DNA of 39,844 bases from Pimelobacter sp. (lineage in GTDB: Bacteria; Actinomycetota; Actinomycetes; Propionibacteriales; Nocardioidaceae): NCBI GenBank assembly GCA_002698575.1, contig NZZG01000162.1, forward strand, positions 1 to 39,844, read 5' to 3'. The translations under genes and the position numbers were made by a program. Shown here piece after piece: positions 6,681 to 14,829 of this stretch (the first letter of the stretch is position 1; each line of letters opens with the position of its first letter). The notes below the pieces were generated by a model. The model was not told the origin of the DNA. It was given only the letters and a program-made list of their open reading frames with translations, and ran no database searches.

Positions 6681-9600
6681 GTGAAGAAGGTCCTCCTGGC
6701 GGGTCTGCCGGTGCTGGTGATCCTCGCCGCGCTGCCGCTGATCGGCGCGGTGATGATCACGATGTCGACCCAGGCGGCCGCCGAGTGCCGCACCCAGGCC
6801 GACACCACCGTCTCCAGCGCTCTCGGCGACCTCGGCGACATCGAGGGACCGGTCGGCGGGCCCGTCAAGGGCGCGGTGACCCTCTCCCAGGCCAACATCA
6901 AGGTCAGCCTCCCGCTGTCGGCCTTCAACTCCGACATGAACACGACGCTCAGGTCCGATCCGGACTTCGTCACCCTGAACGAGATCAGCAGCCGCAGCCT
7001 CGCCCAGATCCAGAGCGCAGCCCCCGGCTACGAGGTGTTCCGTGAGGCCCCCGCCGGCGGTCCGGACTCGATCGAGTCGATGGGCAACGCCGTGCTGTGG
7101 AAGCGCGACACGTGGACCAAAGTCAACGCCGGGCGGGTCAAGATCGTCTCCGACGACCAGCTCTACTTCAAGGGCAACCCACGGACCTGGGACCGCTACG
7201 CCACCTGGGTGATGCTGCAGCGCAAGAGCGACGGCGCAGTGGTCTCGGTCATCGGCACGCACCACATGACCAACCCCCACAAGTTCCCTCGCCAGCACGG
7301 CAACCCGGCCCTCACCCGAGCCCAGCAGTACGGCGCCGGAATGGACATCCTGGTCCAGCTGACGAACTCGCTGTCCTCCCACGGCCCCGTCGTCATCGGC
7401 GGCGACATGAACACCCACGCCTCCTACACCGACCTGCCCTGGTCGGCGGTCTCGAAGATGAAGGCAGCCGGCTACGGATGGGCCAACCACTCGGTCGACT
7501 TCGTCTTCTTCCCCCAGAGCCAGGGCGCACGGCTCGCCAACAGCTCGACCGGGCCCCTGGTCTCCGACCACCAGTGGCTCACCGCCCGGATCGACATGAA
7601 CGGCGCCGGACCCACGTCAGGAAGCGCGACCGTCGGCACCGAAACCGGCACCCGCACCGGCACCGGCACGGTGGCCGACACCTCGAGCACGTCCCGGAAC
7701 TCCGGCGACGTCGACGCCGCTGTCGACGCCGCGGCCGCACCGGCCGGGGACGTCCTCCCCGCGCTGATGCAGCTGCGGTTCTCCGACGCCTACCCCACCC
7801 TGACGACCGAGCAGGCCCGCAACGCGGTCACCATCGCCCAGGTCGCCCGCGACCTGCGCGTCCCGCGCTACGGCCTCCAGATCGCGATCGCCACCGCGAT
7901 CCAGGAGTCCAAGCTGGTCAACCTCGACGGCGGCGACCGCGACTCCGGCGGGCTGTTCCAGCAGCGGCCCTCGACCGGCTGGGGCAGCCGCGCCCAGGTC
8001 ACCAACCCCACCCTGGCCGCCCAGGCGTTCTTCGGCCGTGCCCAGCACACCAGCAACCCCGGGCTGCTCGACATCCCCGGCTGGGAGCAGATGCCGCTGA
8101 CCGAGGCCGCCCAGGCCGTGCAGCGCTCCGGGTTCCCCGACGCCTACGCCCAGTGGGAGGACGTCGCCGGCGACATCACCGACATCCTCGGCGGCGACCT
8201 GCCCGACATCCCCGGCGGCGACGTCGAGAACGCCTCCTCGACCACCAGCTGCACCGACGGCGACACCATCGCCCCGATCAGGATCGGCACCCTCAACCTC
8301 CTTGGCGCCGGCCACACCTCCGGCCCCGACGCACGAAAGGGATTCGACGGCTGGGAGGCCCGCCTGCCCGGTGCGATGAGTGCGCTCGAGGACGCCGGGG
8401 TCACCATCGCCGCGCTCCAAGAGGTCCACGGCCCGCAGGCCGACGCACTGGCCAGCCGCTACTCCCAGCAGTGGGGCATGTACCCCGCCACGGGACCGAC
8501 CCAGAACAAGGTCATCTGGGACCTCAACGAGTGGACCGCTAACGACCAGCGGCTCGTCGACATCCCCTACTTCGGCGGCAAGAACGTCGGCATGCCGCTG
8601 GTGCAACTGACCTCGACCACCACCGGGCAGGCGATCTGGGTCTGGAGCATCCACAACCCGGCCAACACCCAAGGCAACGCTGCCGGCCACCGTGCCGAGG
8701 CGCTGCGCCGCCAGCTCGACACTCTCGACGACCTCGCCGCCACCGGAACGCCCGCGGTCATCGGAGGCGACTTCAACGATGGCGGCGACGGCCAGAACGC
8801 CTCGCACTGCGTGCTCACCCCGACCCTGACCAACGCCTTCGGCGGCTCCTCAGCCCCGTGCAGTCAGCCCAAGAAGGACGCCCCGATCGACCACCTCTAT
8901 GGCGCCAACCTCACCTGGGCCAGCGCGCGGGTCGACAACAGCACCCAGTCGCAGAGGATCAGCGACCACCCGCTCGTCGTGGCCACGACCGCCGGCAGCA
9001 GCGCCGGCTGCGCCATCGCGACCAACACCGACTACAACCTCGGGCAGGTCAAGCCCCAGCTGTCCCAGCTCGTCAACGTGCTGGGACCGATGTTCGACAT
9101 CAAGACCGTCGGCGGCTACCGCGACAGCGCCACCGACCCCAACGGCCACCCGGCCGGTCTCGCGGCCGACTTCATGGTGCCTCTCAGCTCCGCCGGCCGC
9201 GCCCAGGGGCAGGCGCTCGCCGACTACGCCAAGCAGCGCGCCAGCGAGCTCGGGATCGACTACATCATCTGGTACCAGCAGATCTGGTCGACCAGCCGCG
9301 CCGGCGAGGGCTGGCGCCCCATGGGCGACCGAGGCAGCGCCACCGAGAACCACCGCGACCACGTCCACATCAACGTCAAGCCCCGCGACCCCTTCGCCAA
9401 CCGGGTCAGCCCCATCTCCAGCGGTGGCGAGACGGCCAGCTGCTCCGAGATCGTCTACCCGGTGCCCGCGGCCTACGTCGGCAACGACGCCCACAACTGG
9501 CACAGCCAGGGAAGCGCCTGGGACTCCTGGCACACCGGAACCGACTTCGGCGCACCCTGCGGCACCCCCGTCTACGCCGCCCACTCCGGCGCCGTCGAGA

Positions 9601-9902
9601 TCGACACCACGCAGTCGTGGGCCGGCCCCACCCTGGTCAAGGTCAGCACCGGAGCCAACTCCCTGACCACCTGGTACGCCCACATGCAGCAAGTCACCGT
9701 CAGCCGCGGGGAGACCGTTCAGGCCGGGCAGCAGATCGGCATGGTCGGCGACGAGGGCAACTCGCGCGGCTGCCACCTGCACTTCGAGGTGCACCTGGAG
9801 AACGGCTCGATCTATGGCCCTGACAACGTCGACCCGTCCCAATGGCTGGCCGAGAACGCTTCCCCGAACGGCAACACCGCCGCCGCTCGAGCGGCCGCAT
9901 GA
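6681..9902 (+). CDS. Secreted five-module protein: EEP nuclease, lysozyme-like, EEP nuclease, DD-peptidase-like, M23 LytM
   Basis: This 1073-residue protein has an N-terminal hydrophobic signal or anchor (residues 4-29). Module 1 (about 60-310) is an endonuclease/exonuclease/phosphatase fold with N72, E101 (TLNEIS), H194/H195, GGDMN (D242, N244) and SDH (D296-H297). Module 2 (about 350-505) is a lysozyme-like domain with candidate catalytic E409 (AIQESK). Module 3 (530-770) is a second EEP fold with N539, E581 (LQEVHG), GGDFN (D697, N699) and ISDH (D762-H763). Module 4 (about 790-910) is a peptidase-like domain with H823, D830 and HRDHVHI (H891-H896). Module 5 (about 935-1055) is an M23 endopeptidase with zinc ligands H951 and D955 (HTGTD), H1001 and HLH (H1032, H1034). 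Its place between VirB4- and VirD4-like genes matches the wall-opening enzyme of Gram-positive conjugation. The two nuclease modules are unexpected. The GTG start has GCTGAGG ten bases upstream. Confidence 0.85.
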   Translation: MKKVLLAGLPVLVILAALPLIGAVMITMSTQAAAECRTQADTTVSSALGDLGDIEGPVGGPVKGAVTLSQANIKVSLPLSAFNSDMNTTLRSDPDFVTLNEISSRSLAQIQSAAPGYEVFREAPAGGPDSIESMGNAVLWKRDTWTKVNAGRVKIVSDDQLYFKGNPRTWDRYATWVMLQRKSDGAVVSVIGTHHMTNPHKFPRQHGNPALTRAQQYGAGMDILVQLTNSLSSHGPVVIGGDMNTHASYTDLPWSAVSKMKAAGYGWANHSVDFVFFPQSQGARLANSSTGPLVSDHQWLTARIDMNGAGPTSGSATVGTETGTRTGTGTVADTSSTSRNSGDVDAAVDAAAAPAGDVLPALMQLRFSDAYPTLTTEQARNAVTIAQVARDLRVPRYGLQIAIATAIQESKLVNLDGGDRDSGGLFQQRPSTGWGSRAQVTNPTLAAQAFFGRAQHTSNPGLLDIPGWEQMPLTEAAQAVQRSGFPDAYAQWEDVAGDITDILGGDLPDIPGGDVENASSTTSCTDGDTIAPIRIGTLNLLGAGHTSGPDARKGFDGWEARLPGAMSALEDAGVTIAALQEVHGPQADALASRYSQQWGMYPATGPTQNKVIWDLNEWTANDQRLVDIPYFGGKNVGMPLVQLTSTTTGQAIWVWSIHNPANTQGNAAGHRAEALRRQLDTLDDLAATGTPAVIGGDFNDGGDGQNASHCVLTPTLTNAFGGSSAPCSQPKKDAPIDHLYGANLTWASARVDNSTQSQRISDHPLVVATTAGSSAGCAIATNTDYNLGQVKPQLSQLVNVLGPMFDIKTVGGYRDSATDPNGHPAGLAADFMVPLSSAGRAQGQALADYAKQRASELGIDYIIWYQQIWSTSRAGEGWRPMGDRGSATENHRDHVHINVKPRDPFANRVSPISSGGETASCSEIVYPVPAAYVGNDAHNWHSQGSAWDSWHTGTDFGAPCGTPVYAAHSGAVEIDTTQSWAGPTLVKVSTGANSLTTWYAHMQQVTVSRGETVQAGQQIGMVGDEGNSRGCHLHFEVHLENGSIYGPDNVDPSQWLAENASPNGNTAAARAAA

Positions 9903-10062
9903 GGCCCGCGCCCAACGCAGGCGGCCGCGTGACGCCCCGCAGCGCTGTTCAACACCACCGGCGCCGCGGTGATCGCTCCCGCGCCTCCCACGGCCCTAGG
10001 AGACCAGGTGGACCGGGTCAAGCCCGGCCTGAGAAGCACCCGGCTACGGAAGGCGGAGCACC

Positions 10063-10695
10063 GTGCAGCGAGAACGTCGGCGAGACCCCTACCCCTGGAC
10101 CCGGGAAATCCCCGTAGGCGTGGCCCTGGCCGCCGGGTTCGCCATCGTCGCTGGGCTGCAGCTCGGTCGCTCCCTGGCCAACCTCGTCGCCGGCGTCGGC
10201 TGGACCTGGCCCGACCCGGACGCTGGGAAGTTCAGCTCGCCGATCGGCACCGCGTTCTGGACTAGCCTGTCCGGCGTCGTCACCGGTGACTCCAGCGCGG
10301 GCCTGGCCCAGCAGGAGGTCAGCAACGGCCGGCTCGCCGGCCCTTCCCTGACGTGGGGCTGCCTGGTCGTCACCGAGCTCCTGGTCGTCGTCGTTCTTGG
10401 ATGGCTAGCGATCTTCATCCTGCAGCGCTGGGGACCCGGCCGCATGCGCGGCATGGCCACCTCAGCCGAGGCCGAGCGGATGCTCGGAGTCGCCAGGCTC
10501 CGCAAGGTCGCCGGCATCGTCCGCCCAGACCTGCACGGGAAGCACGCCAACCCCGCGCCCACGACCTCTGTCGACGGGTTGGCCGGCCGCGTCCAGCGCA
10601 CACCCGGCGAGGCCGCCGAGGAGCCCGGGCCGCAGCTCGGCCGCAGGCTGAGCCCGTGGCTGGTAGCCGGCCGAGGAACCAAGGAGAAGCGATGA
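10063..10695 (+). CDS. Conjugation-associated membrane protein
   Basis: This 210-residue protein has two membrane helices (about 18-41 and 98-122) joined by an external loop, and a long basic and Pro-rich cytoplasmic tail. It directly precedes the coupling-protein genes and overlaps the next small ORF by ATGA. The GTG start at 10063 is preceded by AAGGCGGAG at a good distance. Proteins with this layout commonly sit upstream of VirD4-like genes in actinobacterial conjugative elements and may anchor the ATPase at the membrane. I do not recognise a named family, so the role rests on position and topology. Confidence 0.7.
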   Translation: MQRERRRDPYPWTREIPVGVALAAGFAIVAGLQLGRSLANLVAGVGWTWPDPDAGKFSSPIGTAFWTSLSGVVTGDSSAGLAQQEVSNGRLAGPSLTWGCLVVTELLVVVVLGWLAIFILQRWGPGRMRGMATSAEAERMLGVARLRKVAGIVRPDLHGKHANPAPTTSVDGLAGRVQRTPGEAAEEPGPQLGRRLSPWLVAGRGTKEKR

Positions 10696-10754
10696 ACGAC
10701 CAGACACCGCCACGCGTGACCACGACGCTGCAGACGTCCGAGGTGGCGTCATGA
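10692..10754 (+). CDS. Possible 20-residue coupled micro-ORF
   Basis: An ATG at 10692 overlaps the stop of the upstream gene as ATGA, and the ORF's own stop overlaps the start of the VirD4-like gene, again as ATGA. The peptide is 20 residues, polar and rich in Thr, with no recognisable domain. The double overlap would carry terminating ribosomes across the 55-base gap, so it may be a translational relay, not a functional peptide. Chance overlap cannot be excluded. Confidence 0.4.
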   Translation: MNDQTPPRVTTTLQTSEVAS

Positions 10755-12262
10755 AGCTGCGCTTGGACCCCAGGGACGTCGGCTGGCGCATCGGCGACGC
10801 CCGCGAGCCGCGCGGCGGCGAGCTGTGGGTTCCGTGGGATCGCACCGCCGGGGTGATCGGGCCGCAGGGCTCCGGCAAGACCCTCGACCTGCTCACCCCA
10901 GCGCTGCTCGGCGCGCCCGGAGCTGCGCTGGTGACGCTCACGAAGGTCGAGGACCTGCTGCTCAGCCTGACCGAACGCTCCCGCGGCGACCGACCGTGCG
11001 TCGTGCTCGACCCGTTCGGGGTCGCCGATGGCATCTGTGGACGCGGCATCGACGAGCTGATCTGGGACCCGATCGCCGGCTGCGTCGACCCCAAGGTGGC
11101 CGAACGGCGCGCGAAGGCGTTCACCGCCGGCACCGTCAAGGGCACGATCAACGGCGGCACCGGCGACGATGCGGCGCGGTTCTACGCCGCCGAGTCGGCC
11201 AAGGTGCTGCAGGGCTACTTTCACGCCGCGGCGCTGACCGGCAAGTCGCTCGAGGACGTGCTGCAGTGGGTCGCCAACCCCACCGCAGCTTCACAGCCGA
11301 TGGAGATCCTGCGCCGCCACCCGCACGCCGAACCGTTCTGGCATGGCCTGCTCCACGGTGCGCTCAATGGCGACGACCGCACCGCCGGCAACACGATCAC
11401 CACGGTGCAGCAGGCGGTCTCGTTGTTCTTCCAAGCTGAAACACGCCGCCGCTGCATCCCCGGCCACGGACGACCCGTGACAGACCTCGCCGACGTGATC
11501 CGGCGCCGAGGCACCATCTACCTCCTCGGCCGCGAGGACCCCTACGCGAGCGCCAGCCCGCTGATGACCGCCGTCGCCGAGCACGTGCTGGACACCGGAC
11601 TGCTGCTGGCCAACAGCTCGCCGTGGGGTGGTCGGCTGTGCCCGCCGCTGGTCTCGGTGCTAGACGAGCTTCCATCGACCGCGCCGCTGCCCACCCTGCG
11701 CACTCGGATGGCCAACGAACGTGCCCTGGGCCTGTCGTTCATCTGGGCCGCGCAGACCCGGCCACAGCTGACCAGCATCTTCGGCGAGCACGAGGCCCGG
11801 GCGCTGCTCGGCCTCACCAACGCACTGGTCATGTTCGGTGGGTCCAAGGACGTCCAGTTCAACCAGGAGATCTCCGACCTCCTCGGCACTGTCCGCGTCG
11901 GCCGCGTTACCCACCAGGCCGGTGGGACCCACGGCGGCGGACGCAGCTACTCCGGGGACGACATCCCGATCATGCGACCCGAGGAAGTCCGCCGGCTGCC
12001 CGAGCGCCAGGCGCTCGTGATCGCCGAGAACGGCAAACCGATCATCGCCAAGCTCCACCGCTGCGTCGAAGGCAAGGCCGGTGCCCGCTTGCTCGCCGAT
12101 CAGCTGACGCTGCGCGAGCAGCTCACCAGCGACCGGCGCATGGTCGTCACCCCCGAGGCCCGGGCGGCCGCCGCCCATGCCGAGGCACGGCGCCTCGGCT
12201 TCGTCGACGACACCGACCACGTCACCACCCACGGCGACGACCGCGTTAGGAGCGAGTGGTGA
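10751..12262 (+). CDS. VirD4/TraG-family conjugation coupling ATPase
   Basis: This 503-residue cytoplasmic ATPase would bring the relaxase-DNA complex to the transfer channel. The Walker A motif is GPQGSGKT (residues 37-44), and the Walker B is VSVLDELPS with D305-E306. The conserved RALGLSFIWAAQTRPQL stretch follows, typical of TraM/TraG-type coupling proteins. There are no membrane helices, so the small upstream membrane protein may supply anchoring. The start overlaps the 20-codon ORF (ATGA) and the stop overlaps the following gene (GTGA), so this is a tightly coupled operon. It appears intact and is the best-preserved transfer gene here, though its relaxase and VirB4 partners are broken. 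Confidence 0.9.
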   Translation: MKLRLDPRDVGWRIGDAREPRGGELWVPWDRTAGVIGPQGSGKTLDLLTPALLGAPGAALVTLTKVEDLLLSLTERSRGDRPCVVLDPFGVADGICGRGIDELIWDPIAGCVDPKVAERRAKAFTAGTVKGTINGGTGDDAARFYAAESAKVLQGYFHAAALTGKSLEDVLQWVANPTAASQPMEILRRHPHAEPFWHGLLHGALNGDDRTAGNTITTVQQAVSLFFQAETRRRCIPGHGRPVTDLADVIRRRGTIYLLGREDPYASASPLMTAVAEHVLDTGLLLANSSPWGGRLCPPLVSVLDELPSTAPLPTLRTRMANERALGLSFIWAAQTRPQLTSIFGEHEARALLGLTNALVMFGGSKDVQFNQEISDLLGTVRVGRVTHQAGGTHGGGRSYSGDDIPIMRPEEVRRLPERQALVIAENGKPIIAKLHRCVEGKAGARLLADQLTLREQLTSDRRMVVTPEARAAAAHAEARRLGFVDDTDHVTTHGDDRVRSEW

Positions 12263-12969
12263 CCAGGCTCCAGCGCAGCCGCCGGCAGGCACCGACGTCG
12301 ATGGTGTTCGCATTCCCTACTCCGGGTGAGGAGGTCCGGTTGGCCTACCGCGAGCTCCACATCGCGGTCAACGGCTCAGAGGAGCAGAAGCGAGCCCTGG
12401 GCAACCATGCGCTGCTGCCGCGACCGTGGGAGCCGGCGCGCTGCCTGGACCCTGATCTGCGGCACGGGCTGTGAGAATGGCTCGAGGAGGTCGTGATCTG
12501 GCTCAACCACGAATACTCCTGGGACGTCGCCGGGCTCATCCCCAGCTGCTGGCCTCTCCACCCCCACTTGGTCCACGAGATCGCCGTACTCGCCGACCAG
12601 CGTCGACGTGCCGGTCTGGCGATGACCAGCGACGCGCTCGAGGAGTGGCACCGCTACTGCCTACCGGCCTTCACCGACCGGATGCGGAACCGCCTGCGCG
12701 CGCACTGCGACGACGACCACAAGGGTTGGCCGGCCAAGCCGCGGCACAGCGAGCACGTGGCCGAAGCCGCCACCGAGTGCCGTGAGAGCGTCTTCGCCCA
12801 CGATGTCGACACGCTGCCCGCCAGTCGGCGCCGCGCTGATAGCCAGGCGACCGGACGCGACAGGCCGCCACGGCTCGGTCTCGTCGACCTCGACACCGGC
12901 GAGATGCAAGACGACGAGCAGCCCGGTGCGCAACAACGCACCCGCACCGTGAAGGGGCCCCGGGAATGA
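12259..12969 (+). pseudogene. Conserved conjugation-element protein (DUF4913-like) interrupted by an in-frame stop
   Basis: Translation begins at a GTG overlapping the VirD4-like stop and gives 71 residues ending PDLRHGL. A TGA at 12472-12474 interrupts it, and the same frame then continues as EWLEEVVIWLNHEY and DVAGLIPSCWPLHPHLVHEIAVL to 12969. The join is seamless. A tryptophan codon (TGG) at the stop position would give a typical Trp-rich motif of this family, so a single G-to-A change is the likely lesion. The downstream part could restart at GTG 12493, but GAGGAGG is only two bases from it. The family is common beside conjugation ATPases and its function is unknown. Confidence 0.65.
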
Positions 12970-13207
12970 CGCCGAAAGCGACTCGGCGGTCCACCGCCGC
13001 GACGATTTGATCAGCGAGCGCTCCCGGCCCGTAGGGCACACCCAGCGCGCATTCAAAATCCTGGGCGATGACCTCTCCAACGCGGTGTCGAGGATGAGGA
13101 CTGTCTGCCCGGGTCAAAGAGGTTCTGCTTGTGCCTATCGACAAGCCGGTCGTGTTCGACCTCACTGACCAAAGTTCGGCATCTTGCCGACTTCTTCTGG
13201 CTGGTTG

Positions 13208-13238
13208 GCGCTGCCAGCGCGAAAAGTACTGGCAGCGC
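13208..13238. repeat. Perfect 10-bp inverted repeat between convergent genes
   Basis: Arms GCGCTGCCAG (13208-13217) and CTGGCAGCGC (13229-13238) are separated by 11 bases. There is no T-run on either side. It sits between a rightward gene ending at 12969 and a leftward gene ending at 13305, so a bidirectional transcription stop is the simplest reading; a protein-binding site is possible. Nothing else in 12970-13304 looks like a gene. Confidence 0.5.
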
Positions 13239-13304
13239 TCCCCAGACCGCCTCCCAGTCGCGGACCTTCTAGTTCACTCATCTGCGGCGAGGTTGGTCAC
13301 GAGA

Positions 13305-14576
13305 TCAGGCCCGCGCGAAGGTCTCGATGTCATGTTGGAACTGATCGACTGACGACTTGTTCAGCGTTGGTCGAACTGACGTCATGGCCGTCACGTAGTC
13401 CGCTTCGGTGGCGCGGCGCCTCGCTCCCGTGTCGACCGCGTGCTCAAACATTTGCTGCGCGACGGTTCGAGCCACATGAGTGATGTCCGCTGGCGTGAAA
13501 TCGGCGCTTGCGGAGACTAGACGTTCAAGATCGACGTCCTCGCCTGCGGTCGCAAGGTGATCGATCCACATCGCGCGTCGCGCTTCTGAGTCTGGTGGCC
13601 CTATAGGTAGCACGTAGTCGAACCGGCCGTGTCGAAGAAAGGCTGGGTCTAGGGAACTGACCGAGTTGGTGGCACAGATGAGCAACCGTCCATCACGCTC
13701 GCGAAAGGTCACAAGAGCCTTCAACAGTTCGTTGACGACGGCAGAGGATGAACCGGCTGCCACGCGTTTGGCAGCAACTTCCTCGACCTCGTCGATGAAG
13801 ACGACGACATTGTCGATATCGGAAATTCGGGAGAATGCCTGGTTAATTCCTGCTGCCAGCCCACCCTCGCTGGACGCCAAGCGGCTAGGAAACAGCTCTA
13901 AGAACGGCCACATGAGACGTGAGGCAACTGCCCGTGCAAACGTCGTCTTGCCGGTGCCGGGCGGACCGAAGAGCATGACTGCACGCGGCGGAGCGACGCC
14001 ATGTGCCACAGCCTGGGCGGGTCTGGCGAGCGGGAGCACGACCTTGCGTTCGATCAGAGCCTTTTCGGTCTTCATGCCTGAAACCCGATCCCATAGACCT
14101 GCCGGCAAGGCCAACCCGCCCAATTCGCGCAGGAGACTCGCGGATTGCGGGCTTGTGAACTCTCGCTTCTCGAACAGGGAGAGCGCGGCCCGCTCGGTGA
14201 ATCCGTTGTTGAGCAACGCTCGGGCACCGGTTTCGTCGGCGGGGAACAAGACCCTGATCCGCTGGACTCCGAGTGCGATGAGTCGTTGCTCCAGTTGCCC
14301 GAGGAGCGCGCTGCCCATGCCCCGGTTGCGATGGCTGGGAGCTAGCGAGAGTCGAAGGACCCAGGCCTCGTCGCCGCTGACGGAGCTGATGGCGGCACCA
14401 ACGATGCCACCGTCTGAGGAGATGGCGAGAACGGCAGGGCACTTTCGAGCGACGGCGCTCACCACGTCGGCGAAGTGGAAGGCGGGCGGTTGGCCTGCGG
14501 TGGTGGATGCATCGTCGAGCCGAACCAGTGCCTCTAGGTCTGAGAACTCGGCGTCGCGTATGGTCCAGTCGCTCAT
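13305..14576 (-). CDS. GNAT acetyltransferase fused to an AAA+ ATPase
   Basis: This 423-residue protein combines two complete-looking enzymes. Residues about 1-140 form a GNAT fold with the acetyl-CoA pyrophosphate loop RNRGMG (83-88) and the preceding beta strand WVLRLSLAP. Residues about 165-415 form an AAA+ module with Walker A GPPGTGKT (204-211), Walker B FIDEVEE (D262-E263), sensor-1 N304 (CATNS), arginine-finger candidates R315 and R318 (LRHGRFD), and a small helical lid. The AAA+ part resembles FtsH/CDC48-type cores, with no visible protease. The ATG at 14576 has GAGGAG six bases upstream and is preferred over the in-frame TTG at 14582. It is the last gene of the leftward run from gntR, 40 bases after the 70-residue protein. 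Substrates for both halves are unknown. Confidence 0.85.
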   Translation of the reverse strand: MSDWTIRDAEFSDLEALVRLDDASTTAGQPPAFHFADVVSAVARKCPAVLAISSDGGIVGAAISSVSGDEAWVLRLSLAPSHRNRGMGSALLGQLEQRLIALGVQRIRVLFPADETGARALLNNGFTERAALSLFEKREFTSPQSASLLRELGGLALPAGLWDRVSGMKTEKALIERKVVLPLARPAQAVAHGVAPPRAVMLFGPPGTGKTTFARAVASRLMWPFLELFPSRLASSEGGLAAGINQAFSRISDIDNVVVFIDEVEEVAAKRVAAGSSSAVVNELLKALVTFRERDGRLLICATNSVSSLDPAFLRHGRFDYVLPIGPPDSEARRAMWIDHLATAGEDVDLERLVSASADFTPADITHVARTVAQQMFEHAVDTGARRRATEADYVTAMTSVRPTLNKSSVDQFQHDIETFARA

Positions 14577-14616
14577 GGGCAACTCCTCACAGATGGGGAA
14601 TGGCGTGATGCGGGCC

Positions 14617-14829
14617 TTAGCGGTCGGCGGACGATCTCGGGGTGGGCGTTGGATCGGGCGGCACGTTGGTGGTCGTGGGGCGATGCATCACGCTGGCGAT
14701 CAGAATGAGGGCGAAGAAGATGGCCAGGACGGGTGCGGCATAGACGATTCTGGGTATGTCGGGCACGATGCGCAGTCGCCGGGGGTCGACGCGCTTGTGC
14801 GTAGTGGTGTGCTCAGCGGTGTAGGTCAT
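14617..14829 (-). CDS. Small single-pass membrane protein coupled to cytochrome oxidase subunit I
   Basis: This is a 70-residue protein with a basic N-terminus, one hydrophobic helix at about 31-52 ([18 protein letters not shown]) and a Pro/Thr-rich outer tail. The ATG at 14829 overlaps the end of the oxidase gene by 17 bases in another frame, so the two are co-translated. By position and topology it may be an accessory subunit of the oxidase, but it lacks similarity to known subunit IV that I can recognise. Confidence 0.65.
   Translation of the reverse strand: MTYTAEHTTTHKRVDPRRLRIVPDIPRIVYAAPVLAIFFALILIASVMHRPTTTNVPPDPTPTPRSSADR

Noticed and set aside
8850..9842. Open frame of 330 codons on the minus strand inside the five-module protein
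   Set aside because: It is Val/Gly/Asp-repetitive with no domain and lies antisense to a gene with clear catalytic motifs; such shadows are usual at this GC content.
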